A stretch of 64,000 bases of DNA from assembly GCF_029525575.1 (NCBI RefSeq), contig NZ_JAPDIA010000007.1, forward strand, positions 372,001 to 436,000. Reading direction: 5' to 3'. The DNA is from Cohnella rhizosphaerae. Its GTDB lineage: Bacteria > Bacillota > Bacilli > Paenibacillales > Paenibacillaceae. The stretch's first letter is position 1. Each line of letters begins with the position of its first letter. The translations under genes were made by a program, and so were the position numbers. Shown piece after piece: positions 47,860-57,611 of this stretch. The notes beneath the pieces were generated by a model. The model did not search any database. It saw only the letters and a program-made list of their open reading frames with translations, and was not told the origin of the DNA.

Positions 47860-47908
47860 AAAAAAATACGGAGCGCAAAGAGCCACTTTGTCTCTCCGTA
47901 TTTTTTTC
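47860..47908 (+). terminator. Intercistronic hairpin after the binding-protein gene
   Basis: AAAAAAATACGGAG pairs with CTCCGTATTTTTTT, with inner pairing AAAG/CTTT. It is followed by the permease genes, so it may attenuate them relative to the receptor. Confidence 0.85.
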
Positions 47909-47955
47909 TGAATGGGTATTCCCGTCCTAACGGATGAAGACAGGAGATCACCGGT

Positions 47956-48853
47956 ATGAAAACCTTGAATCTGAGAAAAACCTGGCCGCTGCATGTGTTT
48001 TTATTGCCTTCGGTCCTGCTGCTCATCGTCTACAATTACATTCCCATGGTCGGCTTTATGATCGGCTTCGAGGACTTCAAGCCCTGGCTCGGGGTTTTTT
48101 AAGTCCCCGTTCGTAGGCCTGAAGCATTTTAAATTCATGTTTCACGATCCGGTTGCGCTGCAGGTGATCTGGAATACGCTTCTGATCGCCGTGTTGAAAA
48201 TCATCGCCGGCTCGATCGCGCCGTTTGCTTTTGCGCTATTGCTCAATGAAGTCAGAAGGATGCTGTTCAAGCGGACGGTCCAATCCCTTGTTTATTTGCC
48301 CCATTTCATCAATTGGGTCATTCTCGGCGGGATTTTGACGGATATCCTCTCCACGAACGGATTAATTAATCAGTTTTTAGGCTGGCTGGGCTTGAACAGT
48401 ATCGATTTTCTCCAAAGCGGGAACTGGTTTCGCGCAATATTGATTATTAGCGATGTGTGGAAAGAGTTCGGGTTCGGGACGATTCTCTACCTGGCGGCCA
48501 TGGCGGGAATTAATCCGAATATGTACGAAGCCGCCGACATCGATGGCGCCAACAACTTTCAAAAGGCGATTTATATGACGATTCCCGCCGTCATCCCGAT
48601 CGCGATCGTGCTGGTGACGTTGTCGCTGGGCAACATTTTGAACGCGGGATTCGATCAAGTATTCAATATGTACAACCCGCTCGTTTACCCGAAGGGCGAC
48701 ATTATCGATACGTATGTGTATCGCGTGGGACTGCAGCAAGGCTCCTTCAGCTTGGCGACGGCAGTCGGGTTTTTCAAATCGGTCATCGGCTTTATTCTCA
48801 TCGCGACCACCTATCGGCTGGCGGCCAAATACGCGAATTACAGAATCTTTTGA
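47956..48853 (+). CDS. Sugar ABC transporter permease, LplB type, frameshifted
   Basis: About 298 residues with six helices and coupling loop EAADIDGANNFQKAIYMTIP. One extra base in the GGGGTTTTTT tract (48091-48100) gives a stop after KPWLGVF; removing a G restores PWLGFFKSPFVGLKHF. The ATG at 47956 follows CAGGAG. It precedes its partner permease by 18 bp. Confidence 0.9.
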
Positions 48854-48871
48854 GGGAAGGGGGGAGCGGTT

Positions 48872-49720
48872 ATGCTCAAATTATCGTTATCGGACCGTGT
48901 GTTCCGGATCGTCAATCATTTGTTTTTAGCGTTGATGGCTTTCTTATGCATCTTGCCGATGGTTCACGTATTGGCGGTCTCCTTAAGCTCGGATTACGCG
49001 ACAACCTCCTATTTGGTCAAGTTTTGGCCGATCGGCTTTAACCTGGATGCTTACAAAACGGCGTTGGACAGCAACAATTTTATCGTTGCCTTCAAAGTCA
49101 GCGTGCTGAGGACGCTTGGAGGTACGTTGCTCACGATGTTCCTCACGATGCTGGCTGCCTATTCGATGTCGAAGGACGATCGGTACTTTAAAGGAAGAAC
49201 GCTGTACGCCTGGTTTTTCGTATTTACGATGCTGTTTCACGGCGGATTGATCCCCACGTATCTGGTCGTTCAGAAGTCGGGCCTGACCAACTCGATATGG
49301 GCCCTCATTTTGCCGGTCGCCGTCAACGTGTTTAACGTCGTGCTCATGATGAACTTCTTTCGGGGCATTCCCAAGGAGCTGGAGGAGGCGTCCATGATCG
49401 ATGGCGCCGGGCATTTCCGCGTCCTGTTTACGATCTTTTTCCCGATTTCCTTGCCTTCGATCGCGACGCTGTCCTTATTTACGATGGTCTTTCATTGGAA
49501 CTCATGGTTCGACGGGATGATCTATATGAATCAAGCGGACCAATTCCCGCTCGCTACCTTTCTTCAAGCTTTGATCGCGGGATTCGATTATACGAAGATC
49601 GGCCTCAACCCTTCCGATCTGGAGCAGCTGTCGGAGCGTTCGCTTAAATCGGCGCTCATGTTCATCGGCATTTTTCCGATTCTGCTCGTGTATCCCTTTT
49701 TTGCAAAAGTACTTCGTTAA
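48872..49720 (+). CDS. Sugar ABC transporter permease, YtcP type
   Basis: An intact 282-residue permease with six helices and coupling loop EEASMIDGAGHFRVLFTIFFP. It ends PILLVYPFFAKVLR. The start is set by GGGAAGGGGGGAG. It forms a heterodimer with the product of 47956-48853; the ATPase must come from elsewhere. Confidence 0.94.
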   Translation: MLKLSLSDRVFRIVNHLFLALMAFLCILPMVHVLAVSLSSDYATTSYLVKFWPIGFNLDAYKTALDSNNFIVAFKVSVLRTLGGTLLTMFLTMLAAYSMSKDDRYFKGRTLYAWFFVFTMLFHGGLIPTYLVVQKSGLTNSIWALILPVAVNVFNVVLMMNFFRGIPKELEEASMIDGAGHFRVLFTIFFPISLPSIATLSLFTMVFHWNSWFDGMIYMNQADQFPLATFLQALIAGFDYTKIGLNPSDLEQLSERSLKSALMFIGIFPILLVYPFFAKVLR

Positions 49721-49868
49721 GGGAATGACTTTGGGATCTGTAAAAGAGTAGACGACCGTCGTATGATAAAGAAATAAAATTCGACGTGCCGGCGGCCGCC
49801 TTACAGCATCGGTTGGCCGGCCCTGCGGCACCTCGAATGGCCAGGTCTTTGATGGGACGGGGAATCCG

Positions 49869-51587
49869 ATGAACCTGATTACGAAGGTTATCTTGCTGAT
49901 CGTCATGATTCTGATACCCATATTAGGGCTCTACGCGTATTCCTATCGTCAGTCCGTTCATGTCATCGAGCATCAGATCAATACGAGAAACGAAGAGAAG
50001 CTGGCTAACTTTCTGAATCAAATCGAATTTTTGTTGGACCAGAACATGCTATTTGCCGCACTCGCGACCAAGGACCCCGAGATCAAAAGCGTAGCCTTCG
50101 GAAACTTGCCAGATTCGGGTTATGACCGTTTTAATGTGATTCAGTCTCTTCAAAGCAAGCTCAGCTTGTTTAGCATTACGAATAAAATCATGAATGTCAT
50201 CTCCATCTATTTCCCAAGAAGCCAATTGTTCTTAACAACGGATACGACATCGGCGTTCGATCGAGATGCGTTTCTAAAAAAGCTACACGCCCAATTGGCG
50301 ACTGAACAAAGTGGAAGTTAACGATATCCCCATGGATGCCTTTTCCCGCTTTTTTGCATCCCCTTTTCATGAGGATCCGGACGGCCTCATGAATGCCGAG
50401 CTGATCATTCGCGTGGATTTTTTCACGCAGAACATTACTAATTTGCTGGACGGCTTTAAGCTGGCGGGCAATAGCGACGCCTTTTTTTTATCGAAGCGCG
50501 GACGAAGTGGTGTACAGCAGTACGGCCAATACGCAAAGGATTCGGGCAGCTTATGCAAAACCACCCCATAGATGAATATACGAGCAAATCCAAGTTTCAC
50601 GATATCGTGTCCATCGACGGCAAGAAGTATCTGCTGTATACGCTCGCTTCGAGCAAGGTGGACTGGAGCCTGGTCGATATCGAGCCGCTGGACGAGATTC
50701 TGAAGCCGGTCGTTCACAGCAGAAATTTATTTTATGCGATTTTGCTGCTGCTGCTGTTGCTGGGCACCCTTGCGGCATCTCTTTTGTATTTTCATATTCA
50801 AGTTCCCATTCGGATCCTGATCCGCGGCGTTGAGCACATTAAAAACAAAAATTTCGGCTATCGGATCAGGAAGCGGCGCAACAATGAATTCCAGCAGCTG
50901 TTCGATTCCTTTAACGGCATGGGAATGGAGATCGACCATCTGTTGAAGCGCGTCTACGCGGAAGAGATTCGCTCCAGAGAAGCCGTGATGAAGCAGCTTC
51001 AATCGCAGATCAACCCCCATTTTCTGTACAATTGCCTGGCCTATATGATCAATATGGCCAAGATGAACAACAACAAATCCGTCATCGCGATGGCGCATAA
51101 CCTGGGTGACTACTACAAATATACGACCCGCAACGAAACGCTGGTGACGACGTTAATCAACGAAATCGAGCTGGCCGTTAACTATATGAACATCATGAAT
51201 CATCAATTGGATAAATTCCAGTATACGTACGATATTCCCGAATCGATGAGAGCGATCAAGATTCCGAAGCTCATCTTCCAGCCGATCATCGAAAACGCGA
51301 TCGTGCACGGTCTTGAAGAAATTTTAGAGGATGGCTGGATTACGATCGTGGGCATCGAGGAGCCGGACGGGTATCGTCTCATCGTCGAGGATAACGGGCC
51401 TGGCCTGTCGGAGGAGAAGCTGGAAGCGCTTAAGTTAAAGGTTGCCATGGAAAACAACGAGAGCGAACAAACCGGACTATGGAACGTTCATCACCGTTTC
51501 AAATATTATTTCGGTCCGAACGCAGGCATGCAATTGAACCATTCGGCGCTGGGCGGCCTGAAGGTCGAACTCTATTGGGGCAAATAG
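49869..51587 (+). CDS. YesM-type sensor histidine kinase, three frameshifts
   Basis: About 571 residues: helix at the start (KVILLIVMILIPILGLYAYS), extracellular sensor, second helix with a leucine run, HAMP, INPHFLYNCLAYMINMAK phosphoacceptor motif, and the ATPase domain (IIENAIVHGLEE, DNGPGL). Three extra bases break the sensor half: near 50302, in the T8 run (50482-50489) and near 50545. After correction the length is a multiple of three. It probably senses extracellular sugar and drives the adjacent regulator; this pair is closest to the paired-site promoters. Confidence 0.87.
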
Positions 51588-51603
51588 AAAGGGCGTGAAA
51601 GCG

Positions 51604-53231
51604 ATGTTTTCTTTGTTGATCGTGGACGACCACAAGCATCAGGTCGATACGCTGGCAGCTACCGTGGACTGGGATGCAATCGGCATCTCCGCCGTTCATA
51701 AAGCCTACGGAGGGCAAAGTGCGCTGGCCATGATCGAAGCGCACCCGATCGACATATTGATCACCGACATTCACATGCCCGGCACGACAGGACTCGATCT
51801 GATCGAATTCATCGACAGGGGCAATCTCAAAATAGACTGCATCCTGCTCACCGGCTATGCGGAGTTCGAATACGCCAAAAAGGCGATCGAGCTGCACGCC
51901 GTCGATTATTTGATCAAACCCGTTCGGGACGAGGTGCTGCTGGAGTCGGTGAGAAAAATTATTGCTAAACGGCAAACCGATTTGCGGCAGCATCAAAGCT
52001 TCGAGCATGCAACCTCGCTTCTTCATCGAAACTTGCCCTTGCTGAAGGAAAACCTGCTGCATGATATTTTGCAAGGGGTCAGACTGACGGGCAATCAACT
52101 GGCGGAAAAGCTGGGCATGTACCGAATTCCGGTGCGGATCGGAGATTACGTTAAAGTCGCCGTCGTTAAATTCGATCCCGAATTCTACGATTCCTACGAC
52201 GCGTACGATATGAAGTTATTCGAATATGCGATGAAGAATATAGCGGAGGAGCTGCTGGCGTCCCATTTCCATCTGTGGTTCGGCAAAACGATGCAAGGCA
52301 ACTTGACGTTATTGCTGTTGCCCCATGCGGCGGCAGCGGCCGGGACGGACGCTTGGACGCCGTCATGCCAGGATTCGCTGGCGTCTTTGGCTAATCGCCT
52401 GGTGGAGCAGGTCGAACAGTATTTAAAAGGGAAGGTAGCCGTCTATCTCTCGAGCCCGGCGCAATTTCCGAAGGAAGTCCATTCCGTCTACCTGTCCGTG
52501 CTGTCTAAGGTGATGAAGTCGGGGGGAACGACAGGGTTTTTTTGTCGTCGCGCCGGATGCGGCCGCTCATCGAAAACTGACGCCGCTTAGCGCGCTCTAT
52601 CAAGTGCCGATGCTCGTGCAGTTGATGGATATGGGGGGATATGGATAAAATCAACGAAAAGCTTGCGGCGATTTTTAGTGAATTGGAGCGCGTTCATCCG
52701 GATTCGCAAGCGCATATCCGCGAGGCCTATTTACATCTGCTCAGCTGCTTCACCTATCTGGCGCACAAGAAAGGAATCGTGCTGGAGGATATCATAGGGA
52801 CCGTATCGTCGCATTCGGAAAGCCAGGCGTTCCATTCGGCCAAGCAATTAAAAGCATGGAGCGGGATCATCCTGGAAGCGCTGATGAACGATGCGCCCGT
52901 TAAAAACGACGAGAACCATAGGCAGTTGATCCATAAAATTCATAGCTACGTTCGGCAAAACCTGGGGAATGACGTCAATCTTCAAACGATCAGCGAAGCC
53001 GTCTATTTGCATGCGGTGTATTTGTCCAAAATATACAAAGAAATGACCGGCATGAACTTAAGCGAATACATTTTGCGCGTACGCATGGAAGAAGCCAAAA
53101 ACCTGCTGGAAAATACGTCCTGTAAAATTTACGAGATCACCGAAAAAGTCGGCTACCAGAGTCCGCAGCACTTCATCAGGCGGTTCAAGCAATATTACGG
53201 CGTGACGCCGGAGATCTATCGCAAGAGGTAA
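51604..53231 (+). CDS. YesN-type response regulator with AraC domain, two frameshifts
   Basis: About 541 residues: receiver domain (DILITDIHMPGTTG; Lys in DYLIKPVRD), middle region, and AraC helices (NLQTISEAVYLHAVYLSKIYKE; KIYEITEKVGYQSPQHFIRRFKQYYG). Extra bases in a T7 run (52537-52543) and a G6 run (52633-52638) break the centre; repaired, they read GFFVVAPDAAAHRK and MDMGDMDKINEKL. The ATG at 51604 is preferred over GTG 51595. It is the best candidate to bind the paired GTTCAT sites before the PL8 and second importer genes. Confidence 0.88.
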
Positions 53232-53327
53232 GGGCGTAAAAGAGGTGAGTCGGTTGTAAAAGAGGTAAGCCGCTCGTACAAGAGGTGAGCCGGTCGTAAG
53301 AGGTGAGCCGGTCGTAAATGAAGAGGT
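53232..53327. repeat. About five ~20-bp tandem repeats after the regulator gene
   Basis: Units of the form GTAAAAGAGGTGAGCCGGTC, 18-20 bp each, with small variations. They lie directly after the stop codon. Confidence 0.8.
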
Positions 53328-53342
53328 GTCGTTGCATTTTTG

Positions 53343-53370
53343 CCGACCGGCGCGGGCTTGCGCCGGTCGG
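53343..53370. terminator. GC-rich hairpin between convergent genes
   Basis: A perfect 11-bp stem, CCGACCGGCGC/GCGCCGGTCGG, with a 6-nt loop. It lacks a clear T-run on either strand, so terminator function is likely but weak. Confidence 0.55.
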
Positions 53371-53387
53371 TTCAGTATCCGGATCGT

Positions 53388-53807
53388 TTACCGAACGCTC
53401 CCTTGCGCCTCGGCTTCGATCGTTGCCTTCATCACCTGCGACCCGCGGTCGACGCGCGCCTGGATCTCGGCAGCCAGGCCGTCCGGCAGAAAGTCCGTCG
53501 TCCATACGAGCAGGGCGCCGCCGTCTTCGTGCGGGAAGACCTGAAACGAAGCATGGTGATGCAGCAGCGGGGTCTGGCTCTCGACGACGGCATACGCCAT
53601 GCGGCGCGCCTGATCGTCGACGGACACGATGTACTCGCGCACCACGTTGCCGCCCAGCATCGTCAGCGTCCGTTCATGACCGTTCATTCGCGTATCCTCG
53701 GTGTACTTGGGAACAAGGCGGCGATGGACGGCTCCGACGTCGCGGACGGCGTCCCATACCTGTTCGGGCGTAGCTTCAATGAGGATCTCCTTGCGAATCG
53801 TTGGCAA
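53388..53807 (-). CDS. SRPBCC (START-like) family protein
   Basis: A 139-residue helix-grip protein of the polyketide-cyclase/SRPBCC type: EILIEATPEQVWDAVRDVG at the start, then strands and a long C-terminal helix. It binds a hydrophobic ligand or acts as a small cyclase; the role is unknown. I place the start at TTG 53807 (MPTIRKEI), because AAGGAG lies 9 bp upstream and a promoter just before that. Upstream in-frame starts would lie within the promoter. Confidence 0.85.
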   Translation of the reverse strand: MPTIRKEILIEATPEQVWDAVRDVGAVHRRLVPKYTEDTRMNGHERTLTMLGGNVVREYIVSVDDQARRMAYAVVESQTPLLHHHASFQVFPHEDGGALLVWTTDFLPDGLAAEIQARVDRGSQVMKATIEAEAQGSVR

Positions 53808-53829
53808 ATGATCACGCTCCTTGGGTCCC

Positions 53830-53857
53830 ATTATATAGAAGCCGGTAAACATTTCAA
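53830..53857 (-). promoter_or_regulatory. Sigma-A promoter of the SRPBCC gene
   Basis: On the minus strand: TTGAAA, a 16-bp spacer and TATAAT (53835-53830), with the ribosome site about 15 bp downstream. Confidence 0.75.
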
Positions 53858-53979
53858 CCAAATACGGAAATCGATCATGTCAACTCATTCTCCCTGCTGT
53901 CACACTGGGATCAGCCGACTCCTCCTATTCAGCTGCCGCGACGCCCGTCGGCATTCCACGAATCGAAGGGAGAAGATTG

Positions 53980-56605
53980 ATGAAGTTGACACGCAAGGCC
54001 AGAAGCAGGTTGCTCGCCGGTCTTTGTCTGCTCCTCTCGCTCATGCCCTCCGCCCTCGCTTTCCCGCACCCAGCCTCCGCCACCGCCGTACACACTGTCA
54101 CGATCAACCCGAATACCGTCGTCCAATCGGATTACAAGGGCGTCGGCGTCAACCTCATTCCGAGCGCCCTCATGGCGAAGTCCAGGGAGCAAGGGTACAC
54201 GGCCGCGCATTGGGAAATGGACAAAGAACGCATCCTGGCGATGAAGCCGAAGGTGGCCCGCGTCTGGTTCCAGATCGACTGGATGGAGCCGGCCAAAGGG
54301 TCTTACTCCTGGGACAATCTGAAGATGCAGGCGTTTTGCCAGTACCTCGACGTCCTGAAGAGCGCGGGGACCGAGGTCGAACTGAACTTCGGCTGGAAAA
54401 ACGGCTCGACGATTCACGGCTGGTTCCCGATCGCAGGAAGCACGACGCCGTACGAGAGCGCGCCGGCGGACCTGGACGCGTTCGCCGCCTCGGCTTCGGC
54501 CGCCCTGCAGCAGTTGATCTCGGTCAGGGGCTACACGAATATCAAGTACATGACATTCTACAACGAGCCCAACGGTTCCTGGGACTTCGAAGCGCCGGGC
54601 GACCAGAAGCTCTACTATGCGAATATGGTCAAAAAAGGTGCATGACCGGCTCGTCGCCGACGGCCGCCGCAGCCTGGTGAAGCTGTGGGGACCGGAGGAG
54701 ACGGGGGCGCCGGAATGGACGCAATATATGAAAACGAACATCGACAGCTATCTCGACGGCTACAGCTTCCACGTCTATGGCGAGCCGTATGCGACGCTAA
54801 GCACGGCGATTTCCGCCCGCACGTCCGTGTTCGGCTCCAAGCCGGTGTACTTGACCGAGTTCGGCTGGGCGAGCGACAACGACAGCGGCTGGGACTCCGG
54901 CTACGCCAACACGGTCATCAAGTCGGCCAACGAAGGCGTGAACGGCGCGCTGGTCTGGCAGTTGAACGGCGGCTACTCGACCGATCCCGACGGCAGCACG
55001 AACGGCAACTACGATCTCTACGATGCGCTGTACACGGGACTGACGCCCAAAAAAGCGTACTATGTGGCCGGACTGCTCGCGCGTTACGTCCCGGCGCACA
55101 GCTCGGTCGTCTCCGTCAGCACCGGCTCCGCCGACATCCGGGCCGCCGCCTTCAAGACGAGCGGCGGCGACTACACGATCGTGCTGGAGACGAAGGCCGG
55201 CACCGATCGCAGCGTCACGTTCAACTTCAGTGGCGTCAACGTCGGCAAGACGTTCCGCAAGCACGTCTACCAGGACACGGTCTCGCTGAACGCCAATGCC
55301 ACGATCCCGAAGTCCGTCGCGAGCTTCGCCGCGGGCACCTCGTTCACCGACGGCGCGATCGACGCGAACTACAACGTGATCGTCTACACGACGCTGCCGG
55401 CGCAGACGCAGGTGGAGGTGTCGCCGGTCAATCCGACCGTAACCGCGGGCCAATCCGTCACGCTGTCCGCGAGCGTCGTCGACAATACCGGCGGCGTGAC
55501 CTGGAGCGTCGTCGGCAGCGGCAACGGCACGATCTCGACCGGCGGCGTCTACACGGCGCCGCGCGTCATCGCAAGTAAGCTGGTCGCCGTCAAGGCGGCG
55601 AGTACGGCCGATCCGTCGAGCTACGGCATCGCGCTCGTCCGGGTGAATCCGGACGGCTCCGCGCAGCCGGCCAACGCCGGATTCGAATCGCCCGCCACGA
55701 CGGGCACCGTCGTCGGTCCGACGACCGCCGGCTGGGCGTTCAATTCCCGGGCGGGCATCCAGCGCAACGGCAGCGTCTTCGGCGCGCTGGATTATGCGCC
55801 CGAGGGGCTGCAGACCGCCTACCTGAAGACGGACGGCGGCGTGGCGGGCGAGTTCAGCCAGAGCGTGACGCTGGCTGCGGGAAGCTACACGCTGAGCTTC
55901 AAAGCGGCTCAGCGCGCGAGCTACGGCGGCGCCCAGTCGTTTAACGTCCTGGTCGACGGCGCGGTCGTCGGTTCGTTCACGCCTTCCTCGGGCGCGTTTG
56001 CGCCCTATACGACGGGCGCTTTCACCGTGTCCGCAGGGAGCCGCGCGATCAAGTTCGCCGCCACGACGACCGCCGGCGATAACACGGCGTTCATCGACGA
56101 GGTCATGCTGAATCCGGCTGCCGTAGTTCCGGTCACGGGTGCCGGCTTCGAGTCGCCGTCCGTCGCCACCGCGTCGACCAAGACGGCTTGGGGACCGGCC
56201 ACCTACGGCGGCTGGACGTTCAACAGCCGCGCCGGCCTCCAGTACAACGGCAGCGTGCTGGGACCGTCCGCCGTTGCGCCCGAGGGCGTGCAGACCGCCT
56301 ACCTGAAGACGGACGGCGGCGTGCCCGGCGAGTTCAGCCAGAGCGTGACGTTCCCGTCGGCCGGCAGCTACAAGGTAACCTTCAAGGCGGCGCAGCGAAC
56401 GAGCTTCGGGGGCGTCCAGTCGTTTACCGTCCTGTACGACGGCACCGTCATCGGCTCGTTTACGACGACGGCCGGGACTTACGCCTCGTTCGCCACCGTC
56501 AATTTCGCGGCAACGGCCGGCAGTCACACGATCAAATTCCTGGCGACGACGACGACCGGGGACAACACGGCCTTCATTGACGACATCGCCATCACCGCGG
56601 CGTGA
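53980..56605 (+). CDS. Secreted clan-A glycoside hydrolase with Ig-like and two tandem binding modules, frameshifted
   Basis: About 874 residues. Signal peptide to about residue 35, then a TIM-barrel hydrolase (GH39/GH5-like) with acid/base Glu in FYNEPNG (about 196) and nucleophile Glu in YLTEFGWAS (about 292). Then come a beta domain, a bacterial Ig-like domain (VEVSPVNPTVTAGQSVTLSASV) and two tandem modules of about 150 residues sharing PEGxQTAYLKTDGGVxGEFS. An extra A in an A6 run (54631-54636) breaks the frame; repaired, it reads NMVKKVHDRLVADG. The exact GH family is uncertain. Confidence 0.88.
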
Positions 56606-56618
56606 CGCGGAAATAACC

Positions 56619-56665
56619 AAACGGTACGAAGCTGAGGGACTCCCGCTGCTTCGTACCGTTTTTGT
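56619..56665 (+). terminator. Terminator of the glycoside hydrolase gene
   Basis: ACGGTACGAAGC pairs with GCTTCGTACCGT, followed by TTTTGTTT. Confidence 0.9.
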
Positions 56666-56688
56666 TTGGTGTGGTGTGTTCGCACGCA

Positions 56689-57093
56689 AAATGGCGCAAA
56701 ATTGAGCTATTCTCGCTCGCGCACACTTTCCTGGCCCGCGCGCCACTCACGCAACACACAGAATAGCTCAAAATTGAGCTATTCCTCGCCCGCGCACACA
56801 TCCCGATCCCGCGCGCGACTCGCGCAGCACACAGAATAGCTCAAAATTGAGCTATCCCCGCCCGCGCACACCTCCCGATCCCGCGCGCGACTCGCGCAGC
56901 ACACAGAATAGCTCAAAATTGAGCTATCCCCGCCCGCGCACACCTCCCGATCCCGCGCGCCACTCACGCAACACACAGAATAGCCCAAAATTGAGCTATC
57001 CCCGCCCGCGCACACCTCCCGATCCCGCGCGCCACTCGCGCAGCACACAGAATAGCTCAAAATTGAGCTATTCCCGCCCGCGCATACCCAAGT
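56689..57093. repeat. Six tandem ~72-bp repeats each carrying a 24-bp palindrome
   Basis: Units begin at 56689, 56761, 56834, 56906, 56978 and 57050 (steps 72, 73, 72, 72, 72). Each holds the arms GAATAGCTCAA and TTGAGCTATTC around a 2-bp centre, then a CG-rich linker with CGCCCGCGCACA and TCCCGATCCCGCGCG. The first unit has a degraded left arm. The linkers are almost identical, so this is not CRISPR. A solo relative sits at 7720-7777. Confidence 0.95.
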
Positions 57094-57107
57094 GAGTTGA
57101 TGTTATG

Positions 57108-57156
57108 AAAAAAGCCGGGCAGCTGCACTCCCTTTAGAGGAGCTGGCCCGGCTTTT
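57108..57156 (-). terminator. Terminator downstream of the nitronate monooxygenase fragment
   Basis: On the minus strand, AAAAGCCGGGC...GCCCGGCTTTTTT with an inner AGCT/AGCT pairing. Confidence 0.85.
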
Positions 57157-57159
57157 GCT

Positions 57160-57372
57160 ATGTGTCGATACTGCGTCTCGCTTCCGCCTGACCTCCCGGA
57201 TCGCGTCGCGGATCTGCGCAGGCGACCAGTAGCCCGCGCCAAGGCTTCCCAGTCCGCCGGCATTGGACACCGCGGCGGCCAGTTCGGGCGTGGCGGGTCC
57301 GCTCGCCATCGGCGCTTGCACGATCGGATAGGCGATGCCGAGCTTGCGCGTGAACGAGGTCTCCATTTTCAT
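57160..57372 (-). pseudogene. Nitronate monooxygenase, 5' remnant only
   Basis: About 70 residues closely like the N-terminus of nitronate monooxygenases (FMN TIM barrel): LGIAYPIVQAPMASG, ELAAAVSNAGGLGSLGAGYWSP, then PAQIRDAIREVRR. Normal members are 320-350 residues; here the reading runs directly into a terminator, so at least 75% of the gene is missing. The start region (GGAGGGGATATG at 57372) is intact. This looks like a deletion remnant, not a base-calling problem. Confidence 0.8.
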
Positions 57373-57411
57373 ATCCCCTCCGTAGTTCGTTCCCCAGTAC
57401 AAGCATGAAAA

Positions 57412-57436
57412 CAAAAAAAACCGGCATTAGCCGGTA
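57412..57436 (-). terminator. Hairpin with T-run in the leader of the remnant gene
   Basis: On the minus strand, ACCGGC-taat-GCCGGT then a T-run, about 40 nt before the ATG at 57372. It could be an attenuator of the former enzyme gene or a terminator for lost upstream DNA; no aptamer was recognised. Confidence 0.5.
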
Positions 57437-57463
57437 TATGTACTTATTCGATTGCGCAACAAG

Positions 57464-57501
57464 AAAAGCCGTGGTATGATAAGAAACCACTAGCTTTTTT
57501 T
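57464..57501 (+). terminator. Hairpin with T7 before HelD
   Basis: AAAGC..TGGT pairs with ACCA...GCTTT, followed by a T-run on the plus strand. No gene upstream on this strand explains it; it may be a leader attenuator or a relic. Confidence 0.4.
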
Positions 57502-57611
57502 AATAAATCACAGATATCGCATGTTACCTTCACAATAATCATATCATGCGGGTCCGTGGATTGTCAAACGTTCTTTTTCTACCCATCGACGTAAGGGAGC
57601 GGGATCGGAAA

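Noticed and set aside
56689..57093. CRISPR array in the 72-bp repeats
   Set aside because: Linkers are nearly identical among units; no cas genes; unit length and palindrome differ from CRISPR direct repeats.
56779..57095. Cysteine-rich 24-residue-repeat ORF in the 72-bp array
   Set aside because: Same artefact: 72 is a multiple of three. The sequence is conserved as a DNA palindrome, not as codons.
57430..57610. Riboswitch upstream of the nitronate monooxygenase remnant or helD
   Set aside because: Two hairpins with T-runs are present, but no conserved aptamer core was recognised; kept only as low-confidence hairpins.
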